64,000 nt of DNA, taken from the NCBI RefSeq assembly GCF_033097525.1, contig NZ_CP109907.1, forward strand, positions 4,278,001 through 4,342,000, given 5' to 3'. Positions 1 through 7,769 of the stretch are shown piece by piece. Each line of letters starts with the position of its first letter. Position 1 is the first letter of the stretch. Below the pieces are notes generated by a model. It saw nothing but the letters and a program-made list of their open reading frames with translations, made no database searches and was not told the origin of the DNA. A program made the position numbers and the translations under genes. The DNA is from Sphingobacterium sp. UGAL515B_05. Lineage in GTDB: Bacteria; Bacteroidota; Bacteroidia; Sphingobacteriales; Sphingobacteriaceae.

Positions 1-463
1 CTACTTGGTAATCTGATTTGGCCGATGCCAGTCTGACATCGGAGATAACGTCGTTTTGAACCAGTGGTTTCAGTCGGTCGACTTCGAGCTGTGCATTTTT
101 AAGTTTGGCTCTGGCGACCTGCTCTGTAGCAACCATGTTATTGAGGTTTTCCTGATAAGTTGAGGGGTCTACTTTGAACAGCTTCTGACCTTTTTGTACA
201 AAAGAACCTTCATCAACATAAATTTCCTGCAGCAGACCTTCGACCTGCGGGCGAACTTCGACATTGACTTTACCTTCAATAGTCCCTAAATAATCCTTGA
301 TGGTGATCGCATCTGATTTAGTGACGGTATAAACGGGTAAGGCTACGGCTTTTTCATTGGTTTTATTTTCTTTTGAAGAACTTGAAGAACAACTTACCTG
401 CGTGGCTAAGGCTGAACAAATCAATACGGATACTTTGAAAATAGATAATGTTTTTTTCTTCAC
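1..463 (-). CDS. RND efflux periplasmic adaptor, partial (C-terminus off window)
   Basis: Membrane-fusion protein that would link an RND permease to an outer membrane factor. Translation from a GTG at 461-463 gives a lipoprotein signal ending in a VSCSSSS lipobox, then the biotinyl-lipoyl-like start of the adaptor family (GTIEGKVNVEVRPQVEG, then YVDEGSFVQKGQKLF) and the first coiled-coil helix. It resembles the two complete RND adaptors at 32.3 and 41.3 kb. No ATG fits, so GTG is the probable start. The gene runs out of the window at base 1, so its permease should lie to the left. A 14-bp inverted repeat lies about 85 bp upstream. Confidence 0.85.
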   Translation of the reverse strand, partial: MKKKTLSIFKVSVLICSALATQVSCSSSSSKENKTNEKAVALPVYTVTKSDAITIKDYLGTIEGKVNVEVRPQVEGLLQEIYVDEGSFVQKGQKLFKVDPSTYQENLNNMVATEQVARAKLKNAQLEVDRLKPLVQNDVISDVRLASAKSDYQV

Positions 464-548
464 AATGTTTGATTAATTTTTACGATATATATGTAGTGTA
501 ATATGATTATTACAATATAAACGTCAAATAGTTTAATTATTGTGAAGA

Positions 549-562
549 TTAACATTTGTTAA
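549..562. promoter_or_regulatory. Inverted repeat upstream of RND adaptor
   Basis: TTAACA-TT-TGTTAA is a perfect 6-bp inverted repeat with a 2-bp spacer in the AT-rich region before the GTG-started adaptor. Its half-sites equal those of the 13-bp palindromes around the tetR/RND operon at 42.4-43.2 kb, but with one extra central base. A regulator operator is an inference. Confidence 0.35.
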
Positions 563-657
563 CATCTCAAATCATAATTAATAACTGTTCAATTATTAAT
601 CAATAATAATGTTTAATAGTTTAAGGGTTTGGTAGTTATGGTTTTATGGAGGGTAGT

Positions 658-692
658 ACATCATATTTTCCAGCCAAAGGAAAATATGATGT
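658..692 (-). terminator. Hairpin downstream of AMP nucleosidase
   Basis: Perfect 14-bp stem (658-671 with 679-692) and a 7-nt loop, starting 16 nt after the amn stop codon. There is no U-tract on either side, so it may be a 3'-end stabilising hairpin instead of a classical intrinsic terminator. Confidence 0.55.
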
Positions 693-707
693 TGATTGCC
701 TTGTACC

Positions 708-1541
708 TTAGAATTTAAGGTGCTTCACGGTTAATCCGTTATTGATAAGCTGTTTTAAGGCATCGATGCCTATACTGATATGTGCTTCGACATATTTTGC
801 TGTAACTGTTACATCACTGACAGAAGTTTTGACACCTTCTGGTACCATCGGTTGATCCGAAACGAGCAGTAAAGCACCTGTTGGAATCTTATTGGCAAAT
901 CCGACGCTGAATATCGTTGCGGTTTCCATATCAACGCACATGGCACGGATTGATTTTAAATATTTTTTGAAAGCTTTGTCATGTTCCCAAACCCGTCTAT
1001 TGGTGGTGTATACCGTTCCAGTCCAGTAATCACGTTGGTGATCCCGAATTGTAGTGGATATGGCCTTTTGCATGGCGAAGGCTGGTAATGAGGGTACTTC
1101 AGGTGGAAAGTAGTCATTCGATGTTCCCTCGCCGCGGATAGCGGCAATTGGAAGAATCAGTTCACCTACAGGAATTTTTTTCTTGATACCCCCCGTCTTA
1201 CCCAAGAATAGAACGGCTTTTGGAGCAATCGCTGACAATAGATCCATAATGGTTGCGGCCATTGGACTTCCCATACCGAAGTTGATAATGGTGATACCTC
1301 CGGCAGTGACGGATTGCATCGGTTTGTCTTCGCCATAAATAGGCGCATTATCATGCATTTCAGAAAATAGGTGGATATATTTTGAAAAGTTCGTTAAAAG
1401 GATATACTCCCCAAACTCTTCCAAAGGCCTTCCCGTATAACGAGGAAGCCAGTTGTTCACGATTTCTTCTTTGGTTTTTAAACCTGGTGTGATCGGACTA
1501 TTTACGGTATTCTTTGCACTTTTCTTTGTTGTCATAGTCAT
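708..1541 (-). CDS. amn: AMP nucleosidase
   Basis: Cleaves AMP to adenine and ribose 5-phosphate in the cytoplasm. The 277-residue product has the nucleoside phosphorylase-type fold: glycine-rich phosphate/ribose segment (GGITIINFGMGSPMAA), LFLGKTGG, RGEGTSNDYFPPEVPSLPAF, and the substrate motif CVDMETATIFSVGF followed by LLLVSDQP. It has the short Bacteroidota-type architecture, without the long N-terminal domain of the E. coli enzyme. It stands alone, separated from clpX by the clpX terminator. Two in-frame Met codons (residues 1 and 3) are possible starts. No odd features. Confidence 0.9.
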   Translation of the reverse strand: MTMTTKKSAKNTVNSPITPGLKTKEEIVNNWLPRYTGRPLEEFGEYILLTNFSKYIHLFSEMHDNAPIYGEDKPMQSVTAGGITIINFGMGSPMAATIMDLLSAIAPKAVLFLGKTGGIKKKIPVGELILPIAAIRGEGTSNDYFPPEVPSLPAFAMQKAISTTIRDHQRDYWTGTVYTTNRRVWEHDKAFKKYLKSIRAMCVDMETATIFSVGFANKIPTGALLLVSDQPMVPEGVKTSVSDVTVTAKYVEAHISIGIDALKQLINNGLTVKHLKF

Positions 1542-1631
1542 TAAATTTAATTTCTTGAATCTCTTATCTTCCTGTCAACATTCCGTTATGGCTATGTTAT
1601 TATTGTAATATAAGATTTTTAATTCTTTTCT

Positions 1632-1668
1632 AAAAAAAAATCCCGTTCAGCGAACGGGATTTTTTTTA
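1632..1668 (-). terminator. Intrinsic terminator after clpX
   Basis: Stem TCCCGTTC (1641-1648) / GAACGGGA (1652-1659), loop AGC, flanked by A and T runs that extend the pairing. It starts directly at the clpX stop codon. On the minus strand the stem is followed by a run of about nine U. Confidence 0.9.
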
Positions 1669-2916
1669 AGCGACTTTAAGCTTTTTTAAATCGGACTTTT
1701 CGAATTTTGTCTTCGCATAGTCCAAGGTAATTTCTAATGCTTTCTGTCCCGTTTGCTCTTTTGTTGACGGAATCTCAAACATGGCGTCCAGCATAATGGC
1801 TTCGCAGATACTGCGGAGGCCACGGGCTCCAAGTTTAAATTCGTCAGCTTTATCAACAATAAACGTATATACGTCAGGATCAAATTTTAGTTCGATACCT
1901 TCGTATTCAAACAACTTCTTATATTGTTTTACCAATGCATTTTTTGGTTCAGTCAAAATGCTCAGTAAAGTTTCCTTATCCAATGGATTTAAGTAAGTCA
2001 ATACAGGAAGACGGCCAATTAACTCTGGAATTAAACCAAAGTTCTTTAAGTCTTGAGGTGTAATATACTTGTATAGATTGTTCAAGTCAATTTCCTCTTC
2101 GTCTTCGTTCATTTTATAACCTACTGTTTGCGTGCGCAGACGGTTTGCAATTTTCTTTTGAATACCGTCGAATGCACCACCACAGATAAATAGAATATTA
2201 CTTGTATTGACTGCGATCATTTTTTGATCCGGGTGTTTACGGCCGCCTTGAGGTGGAACGTTTACAACTGTACCTTCCAGAATCTTCAATAAAGCTTGCT
2301 GCACACCTTCACCCGATACATCTCTTGTAATAGACGGATTGTCGCTTTTACGAGCGATTTTATCAATCTCATCGATATAGATAATACCGCGTTCTGCAGA
2401 GGCTACATCATAATCTGCTGCTTGCAATAAACGTGTTAATATACTTTCTACGTCTTCCCCTACATACCCTGCTTCTGTCAATACAGTTGCATCCACAATA
2501 CAGAAGGGGACGTTGAGTATCTTGGCAACAGTTTTTGCCAGCAAGGTTTTACCTGTACCTGTTTCACCAACGATAATCAAATTGGATTTTTCGATTTCAA
2601 TCTCGTCTTTATCCACTTTCTGATTTAAACGTTTATAGTGATTATAAACTGCTACTGAAATTACTTTTTTCGCATCATCCTGACCGATTACATATTGATC
2701 CAGGTGAGTTTTAATCTCCAAAGGACGGATCAACTTTAAAGCAGTCTGTAAAGTTTTACTTTTTCGTTGTTTTAATTCTTCGGCCAAGATTTCGCCTGCC
2801 TGCTGGATACATCTGTCACAGATGTGTGCTCCGTTGCCTGCAATAAGCATCTGGGCCTCATTTTTGCTTATGCCACAAAACGAACAGTGAATGTCTCTAT
2901 CGTTATTCTTTGCCAT
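1666..2916 (-). CDS. clpX: ATP-dependent protease ATP-binding subunit ClpX
   Basis: AAA+ unfoldase that recognises tagged substrates and feeds them to ClpP. The 416 residues show an N-terminal zinc-binding domain (Cys11, Cys14, Cys33, Cys36), Walker A GETGTGKT at 117-124, pore loop GYVG near 150-153, Walker B/IDEIDK at 181-186, the RKH pore loop (GGRKHPDQK) and a sensor-2 segment LGARGLRSICE. Length is normal for the family. It follows clpP by 2 bp on the same strand, so the two are co-transcribed. Transcription ends at a strong terminator that begins at the stop codon. Confidence 0.98.
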   Translation of the reverse strand: MAKNNDRDIHCSFCGISKNEAQMLIAGNGAHICDRCIQQAGEILAEELKQRKSKTLQTALKLIRPLEIKTHLDQYVIGQDDAKKVISVAVYNHYKRLNQKVDKDEIEIEKSNLIIVGETGTGKTLLAKTVAKILNVPFCIVDATVLTEAGYVGEDVESILTRLLQAADYDVASAERGIIYIDEIDKIARKSDNPSITRDVSGEGVQQALLKILEGTVVNVPPQGGRKHPDQKMIAVNTSNILFICGGAFDGIQKKIANRLRTQTVGYKMNEDEEEIDLNNLYKYITPQDLKNFGLIPELIGRLPVLTYLNPLDKETLLSILTEPKNALVKQYKKLFEYEGIELKFDPDVYTFIVDKADEFKLGARGLRSICEAIMLDAMFEIPSTKEQTGQKALEITLDYAKTKFEKSDLKKLKVA

Positions 2917-2918
2917 TG

Positions 2919-3620
2919 TTATTTAATAATCTCCTTCTTAGGAAGTAAAATCTCGTCAATCATACCGAATTCTTTGGCTTCATTGGCTCTCATCCAGTAA
3001 TCGCGATCTGAAGATTTTTCTACCCATTCGTAAGTTTGTCCAGAATGATCTGAAATAATGGTGTATAATTCTTCTTTCAATTTCATCATCTCACGTAAGT
3101 TGATTTCCATGTCGGCAGCAACTCCTTGTGCACCACCGGAAGGTTGGTGAATCATGACGCGTGAGTGACGTAAGGCTGCACGTTTGCCTTTTGCACCAGC
3201 AACTAAAAGAACAGCTCCCATAGACGCAGCAATACCTGTGCAGATCGTCGCTACATCTGGCGTGATATATTGCATGGTATCATAAATTCCTAATCCAGCG
3301 TATACGCTTCCACCTGGTGAATTGATGTAGATCTGGATATCACGTTGTGCATCGGTAGATTGTAGGAACAAGAGCTGTGCCTGAATAATGTTGGCTACCT
3401 GATCATCAATACCGCTGCCTAAAAATATGATACGGTCCATCATCAAACGCGAAAACACATCCATCTGAGCAACGTTCAATTGACGCTCTTCAACGATGTA
3501 AGGTGTAAGGTTTGTCGGAATGCTTGTCTCTGTACGAGCAATGAAGCTATCAACATGTTGGCTTCCAATACGGTGATGCTTTACTGCATATTTTCTGAAT
3601 TCGTTTTTATCTATATTCAT
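2919..3620 (-). CDS. clpP: ATP-dependent Clp protease proteolytic subunit
   Basis: Serine peptidase that forms the tetradecameric chamber of ClpXP. The catalytic triad is visible: Ser133 in GIAASMGA, His158 in MIHQPSGG, and Asp207 in SDRDYWM. The N-terminal extension of about 40 residues before the conserved core (YIVEERQLNV) is longer than in E. coli, as is common in Bacteroidota. It is first in a clpP-clpX pair with a 2-bp gap. A tiny ORF and an HsdR-N-fold gene lie upstream on the same strand. Confidence 0.97.
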   Translation of the reverse strand: MNIDKNEFRKYAVKHHRIGSQHVDSFIARTETSIPTNLTPYIVEERQLNVAQMDVFSRLMMDRIIFLGSGIDDQVANIIQAQLLFLQSTDAQRDIQIYINSPGGSVYAGLGIYDTMQYITPDVATICTGIAASMGAVLLVAGAKGKRAALRHSRVMIHQPSGGAQGVAADMEINLREMMKLKEELYTIISDHSGQTYEWVEKSSDRDYWMRANEAKEFGMIDEILLPKKEIIK

Positions 3621-3699
3621 CTTTTTATTTTTTCTATTCTGTAGGACTAATATAAAACTATATTTTAAAAATCAAATAAATTGAAAAGATGTTTTACAT

Positions 3700-3783
3700 C
3701 TACTTTACATTTTTTCGGTGATCCCCTTTCAGGACCTGGAGGATACTGTATCTCCGGATTAATTCTTTATCTATTTCATGCAT
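3700..3783 (-). CDS. Possible 27-residue protein upstream of clpP
   Basis: ATG-to-stop frame encoding 27 residues (begins MHEIDKELIRRYSILQ, rich in Lys/Arg). It starts 7 nt after the stop of the HsdR-N-fold gene, and a GGAG lies just upstream of the ATG, in a species whose genes mostly lack such sites. No family is recognised. It could be a real small protein or chance. Position suggests the same transcript as its upstream neighbour. Confidence 0.4.
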   Translation of the reverse strand: MHEIDKELIRRYSILQVLKGDHRKNVK

Positions 3784-3789
3784 AGCTCC

Positions 3790-4257
3790 TTAGTCAATTT
3801 CGTTGTAGTTGGGGAGGTCTTCCAAAAATTCGTAAGACGCGTTTATAAAATCAATTTTACAATAGTAATGATTCATACCATTGCTCACTAACAGGTATGG
3901 TATACGGTGAACCGTATTATAATTTGCAATTTGCTCAAATACTTGTTGTGTGATTTTTATATGTGGCGCTTTAAACTCGGCTAAGACGACCTTATGCCCG
4001 CTACTGTTGTAAATCAATAAATCACTTCGTTTCTGAAGGTTATTTAATTTCAATCCGCCTTCAATATGCATCAGTGTTTTGGGGTAATTTTTCATGAGCG
4101 ACAAATAGTTGATCCAATGCTGTCTAACCCATTCCTCCGGTGTTAATACCAAGTCCTTTTTTCTGAGCTCATCAAAGATGTAAATCGCATTGTTCTTTTT
4201 GGATATTTTAGCTTTAAACGGCGGTAAGTTCAGTGGAGTCGGTGAAAACATACACAA
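3790..4257 (-). CDS. Type I restriction HsdR N-terminal-like nuclease-fold protein
   Basis: The 155 residues look like a stand-alone HsdR N-terminal (PD-(D/E)xK-like) domain: LTPEEWVRQHWINYL, then KRSDLLIYNSSG and VVLAEFKAP, giving the D...E-x-K catalytic pattern. No helicase or motor domain is present and no hsdM or hsdS gene is nearby, so a role in type I restriction is not supported. In Bacteroidota this short protein is commonly found divergent from holA (recollection), which hints at DNA repair or replication. Exact function unknown. Confidence 0.75.
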   Translation of the reverse strand: MCMFSPTPLNLPPFKAKISKKNNAIYIFDELRKKDLVLTPEEWVRQHWINYLSLMKNYPKTLMHIEGGLKLNNLQKRSDLLIYNSSGHKVVLAEFKAPHIKITQQVFEQIANYNTVHRIPYLLVSNGMNHYYCKIDFINASYEFLEDLPNYNEID

Positions 4258-4660
4258 ATATACTAAAATTTTAGCAAAAGAAATAAATTCGTGAAGTCTG
4301 AAATATGTGTTTTTTTGACTAGTCTGATTTTTTAGGTTAGGGAAACCCGAGGTCTGTATTTATGATGCGATTACTTAACGAGATGGTGAAAGCTATGTTG
4401 CTGAATGTTCATGGCATTAAATCAATAGTTTAATGTAATCGCGGTGCAGGAGTCAATTATAAAAGCGTAATTTTCGGAGTTTACTCGGTTGAATTGCCAT
4501 TAAAATCGTAATTTTGCTTCGCATAAAATGCCCATGCTCGAGTTCGATAGACGTTTTGATGTGCGGTGACATGGGATGATTTTAGCGCTAGCAGATCGCT
4601 TGGATGCCGGAAACAAATGGGGGGCAACTGATCTACAGCGGGCGAATAAATAGACTATAT
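4258..4660. other. Divergent intergenic region between HsdR-N gene and holA
   Basis: About 400 bp without a convincing gene. It holds two 13-bp near-repeats, AAAGCGTAATTTT at 4462-4474 and AAATCGTAATTTT at 4503-4515. The second forms part of a TAATTTTG element (4509-4516) that fits the Bacteroidota -7 consensus TAnnTTTG, with TTG at 4489-4491 17 bp upstream. An open frame runs through 4604-4660 in phase with holA but is probably leader. Confidence 0.4.
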
Positions 4661-5668
4661 ATGAACATAAATCCGATCTTATCCGATATTAAGAACAGGT
4701 CTTTTAAACCAGTGTATTTATTGCAAGGGGAGGAGAGTTATTTCATTGATACCATTGCCGACGCTTTGGAAGCAACAGTATTGAATGATGCGCAGAAGGG
4801 CTTTGATCAATCGATTTTCTATGGAAAAGATATTGATATGTCTACCGTTGTCAATGCAGCAAAACGGTATCCCATGTTGAGTGATTATCAGTTGATTATT
4901 ATCAAGGAAGCGCAGGAGCTGAAATGGAAATCGGATACGGAAGAACTGTTGACCAAATACCTGGAGCATCTTACACCGACAACCATTCTTGTGTTTTGTT
5001 TTAAACATGGGAAATTTGACAAACGCAAAAAGATCTATAAGGTATTTGAAAAAAAAGGACTAGTTGTTGATGCGGCCAAACTATACGACGATAAGGTGGG
5101 CCCTTGGATCGGAGCGTATGTGAAAGATGCCGGCTGGCGCATTCATCCGCAAGCGACGATGATGATTGCGGACTATCTCGGTAATGATCTGTCCAAAGTG
5201 TCTAATGAACTTGACAAGCTGATGCTTAATGTTCAAAAGAGTCAAGAGATCAGCATGGAAGATGTTGAACGAAATATTGGCATCTCCAAAGATTACAATG
5301 TTTTTGAATTAAATACAGCATTGGCTAAACGCAATGCCCTAAAAGCTTATCAGATTGTTGATTATTTTGTGGCCAACCCCAAAAATAATCCGCTGGTAAT
5401 GGTCATTGGACAAATTGCTACCTACTTCACGAAGATTCTCAAATACCATTATCTGATTGACAAATCGGTCGCGGCAAAAGAATTGGGGGTACATCCTTTC
5501 TTTTTGAAAGAATACGAGCTTGCTGCAAGAAATTACAACAGACGGAAAACTTTCGATGTGCTCAATGTGTTGAAAGAAACAGATTTGAAATCCAAGGGAG
5601 TCAATGTCCCGAGCAATTTCAGCAGTGAGGAAATTCTAAAAGAAATGGTCTACAAGATCCTCAACTGA
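4661..5668 (+). CDS. holA: DNA polymerase III subunit delta
   Basis: Clamp-loader subunit that opens the beta sliding clamp. The 335-residue product matches the family: start MNINPILSDIKNRSFKP then VYLLQGEESYFID, the AAA+-like core (YPMLSDYQLIIIKEAQEL, TTILVFCFKHGKFDKRKK), the LSKVSNELDKL segment and the C-terminal collar helices. The frame is open from 4604, but the ATG at 4661 gives the normal family N-terminus. It is divergent from the HsdR-N-like gene and followed by its own terminator. Confidence 0.93.
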   Translation: MNINPILSDIKNRSFKPVYLLQGEESYFIDTIADALEATVLNDAQKGFDQSIFYGKDIDMSTVVNAAKRYPMLSDYQLIIIKEAQELKWKSDTEELLTKYLEHLTPTTILVFCFKHGKFDKRKKIYKVFEKKGLVVDAAKLYDDKVGPWIGAYVKDAGWRIHPQATMMIADYLGNDLSKVSNELDKLMLNVQKSQEISMEDVERNIGISKDYNVFELNTALAKRNALKAYQIVDYFVANPKNNPLVMVIGQIATYFTKILKYHYLIDKSVAAKELGVHPFFLKEYELAARNYNRRKTFDVLNVLKETDLKSKGVNVPSNFSSEEILKEMVYKILN

Positions 5669-5683
5669 TTCCATCCGCATAGC

Positions 5684-5709
5684 AAACACCAGAAATGGTG
5701 TTTTTTTTT
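5684..5709 (+). terminator. Intrinsic terminator after holA
   Basis: AAACACCA / TGGTGTTT stem with a GAAA tetraloop (5692-5695) followed by nine T, 16 nt after the holA stop codon. Confidence 0.9.
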
Positions 5710-5724
5710 ACACAAATTTAATAA

Positions 5725-5757
5725 TTAAACACTTGTTTAAATTAAACGTTTGTTTAA
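5725..5757. promoter_or_regulatory. Tandem palindromic operators of the tetR-emr operon
   Basis: Two 16-bp palindromes lie side by side: TTAAACACTTGTTTAA (5725-5740) and TTAAACGTTTGTTTAA (5742-5757). Their centres are 17 bp apart and the junction between them is itself symmetric. They overlap the predicted -33 and -7 elements, so a TetR dimer on each would block the promoter. Binding by the adjacent TetR is an inference from position and symmetry. Confidence 0.75.
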
Positions 5758-5762
5758 CTTTG
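5733..5762 (+). promoter_or_regulatory. Bacteroidota-type promoter of the tetR-emr operon
   Basis: TTG at 5733-5735 and TAACTTTG at 5755-5762, separated by 19 bp, match the -33 TTG / -7 TAnnTTTG pattern of Bacteroidota primary promoters. It lies about 75 bp before the tetR start. Confidence 0.7.
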
Positions 5763-5837
5763 TCGCGCATTTAGCGAGAATGTATTTTATAATCGCTACG
5801 AATCTGCGATTGTATCTATAAAAGATAGAGGTTTAAA

Positions 5838-6455
5838 ATGGAATTTAACGAGAAACAGATTGATATCCTGCTTGCAGCTGAGCGTCTTTTTGCAACAAAA
5901 GGGTTTGATGGAACTTCCGTTCGTGATATCGCCAATGAGGCGAATGTAAATGTCGCGATGATCAATTATTATTTTGGTTCTAAAGACAAGCTACTGGATA
6001 CTTTCTTTGAATGGCGTGTTCCTGATTTTATGATCAATGTGGATGAGCTGGCGCTTATTGATAATGCATTGGACAAAATTGACGCCATGGTCGATAGGTC
6101 GTTTAAGTCCATGAACTCCCATCGTAAGCTATATCATATCATTACCATTGAAAGTTCGTTAAAACAGCGCATGCTGATCTCGGAGGCTTTTCGCAAACTC
6201 AAGCTGCACAATCTTGAAGTGATATCGTCTGTTATCAATGCGGGGGTAGAACAAGGGGTATTCAAAGCAGGATATGATCCCATCTTGATCCACTCCATGA
6301 TGATGGGCGTATTTATGAATTTTCAGATGAACCATTGTTTTTTACAGGATCAGTTGCATATCGATAACGATGAGGACTATGCAAATTATATTGAAACAAC
6401 TTTAACAGAATTTATACAGAAAACAATTAAAGCTTTATTGACATATGAAAAATAA
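5838..6455 (+). CDS. TetR/AcrR family regulator of the emr-type operon
   Basis: DNA-binding repressor of 205 residues. The N-terminal helix-turn-helix is typical (ILLAAERLFATKGFDGTSV, then RDIANEANVNVAMINYYFGS at about residues 8-50). The variable C-terminal half should bind an inducer. It is the first gene of the operon and overlaps the tolC-like gene by 11 bp. The two palindromes over the promoter suggest autorepression of the whole operon. Its ligand cannot be told from sequence. Confidence 0.93.
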   Translation: MEFNEKQIDILLAAERLFATKGFDGTSVRDIANEANVNVAMINYYFGSKDKLLDTFFEWRVPDFMINVDELALIDNALDKIDAMVDRSFKSMNSHRKLYHIITIESSLKQRMLISEAFRKLKLHNLEVISSVINAGVEQGVFKAGYDPILIHSMMMGVFMNFQMNHCFLQDQLHIDNDEDYANYIETTLTEFIQKTIKALLTYEK

Positions 6456-7755
6456 GTTGGCCAATTTGAGTGCTTTATTGCTTTTAAGTCCTATGGGTCT
6501 GTTGGCGCAAGACAACAAACACATGACTTTGGAAGAGATAATTCACTTGGCCGCAAATCAAAGCGTGGAAGCAAAGTCTACCGATACGAAGATATTGGGG
6601 AGACAGCTCGAAGTTGAAACGGCCAAATCGAAACAGCTTCCTGATGCAAAATTGAGTGGACAATACATGGCTATGACTACTCCAAATGTGAATTTAAAGT
6701 TGGCTTTAGGTGAGGGGGGCTCTGCTCCGGATATTGCTGCAAACCAATTGTGGTTAGGACAGGCTTCGGTGAGCATGCCAATTTATACAGGTGGACGTAT
6801 TAAAGGCGGTATTGATATTGCAAAAGATGCATTGAAAGCTGAGGAATACAACGCTGTAGCAAGTAAAGAACAACTGGCTATACGTGCAGTGAATCTTTAT
6901 CTAAGTCTTTATAAGGCTCAGCAAACCAACTTGTTGATTGCTGAAAATATCAAGCAGTCGGAGCAGCGTGTTTCGGATTTTAAAGCGATGTTGGACAATG
7001 GTTTGATCGCGCGTAACGACCTGTTAAAAGCAGAACTGCAGCTTTCAAATTATCAGGTTTCGCTTCAGGAGGCGCAGAAAAATATCAAGGTGCTGAACTA
7101 TCAATTGGCTAATTTTTTGAAAATTGATGAAAATACACAGCTGGATCAGATCAATCTTGCTGAGGTGAACGGTGTTGATTTGGGTTTAAAAGCATCTTAT
7201 GACGCTGCGAAAACCTCGCGTTCTGATGTGAAATCTTTGGAGTCTCAACGTTTGCTTGCAGAAGACCAGTTGAAGGTAACAAAAGCATCCACATTGCCAC
7301 AGGTTTCTGCAACGGCAGGTTACAATGCTTTTGGTTTGCAAAAAGTGGTTACTGTAACAAATGCGGCCATGGTGGGTGTAGGTGTATCCTACGACATCGG
7401 TTCACTTTATAAAAACAAAAGAGAAGTGAATGTTGCGAAAAATCGTATAAAAGAAATTGATGAGCACATTGAATTATTAAATGATAAGGTGAAAGTTCAG
7501 GTTCAACAGGCCAATGAAAACTATATGCTGGCACAAAAGCAGGATGTGGTGTACCACCAAGCGGTGGATCAGGCGGTTGAAAATTATCGGATTACAAAAG
7601 ATAAGTACGATAATGGTATAGCAGATACAGACGACTTATTAACCGCCGATGTACAGCAGTTACAGAGCAAGATCAATCTGGCAATTAGCAAAGCAAACAC
7701 CATTGAAAAATATTACGACCTTCTATTGGCAAATGGGTCTTTAAACATTAAATAG
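6445..7755 (+). CDS. TolC family outer membrane efflux protein
   Basis: Outer membrane channel of the tripartite exporter. It has a signal peptide (MKNKLANLSALLLLSPMGLLAQ) and no lipobox cysteine, then two OEP repeats rich in long amphipathic helices, with LVNLYLSLYKAQQTNLL-type and NGLIARNDLLKAELQLS motifs. Its 436 residues are normal for the TolC superfamily. It overlaps tetR by 11 bp and precedes the emrA-like adaptor by 14 bp. Confidence 0.93.
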   Translation: MKNKLANLSALLLLSPMGLLAQDNKHMTLEEIIHLAANQSVEAKSTDTKILGRQLEVETAKSKQLPDAKLSGQYMAMTTPNVNLKLALGEGGSAPDIAANQLWLGQASVSMPIYTGGRIKGGIDIAKDALKAEEYNAVASKEQLAIRAVNLYLSLYKAQQTNLLIAENIKQSEQRVSDFKAMLDNGLIARNDLLKAELQLSNYQVSLQEAQKNIKVLNYQLANFLKIDENTQLDQINLAEVNGVDLGLKASYDAAKTSRSDVKSLESQRLLAEDQLKVTKASTLPQVSATAGYNAFGLQKVVTVTNAAMVGVGVSYDIGSLYKNKREVNVAKNRIKEIDEHIELLNDKVKVQVQQANENYMLAQKQDVVYHQAVDQAVENYRITKDKYDNGIADTDDLLTADVQQLQSKINLAISKANTIEKYYDLLLANGSLNIK

Positions 7756-7769
7756 CAATTAATCTAGAC

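Noticed and set aside
3790..4257. Restriction-modification system
   Set aside because: Only an HsdR N-terminal-like domain is present, with no motor, methyltransferase or specificity gene nearby.
4462..4515. Two near-identical 13-bp direct repeats upstream of holA considered as regulator sites
   Set aside because: Only two imperfect copies in AT-rich DNA, and the second is part of a likely -7 element. Kept as a note, not a site call.
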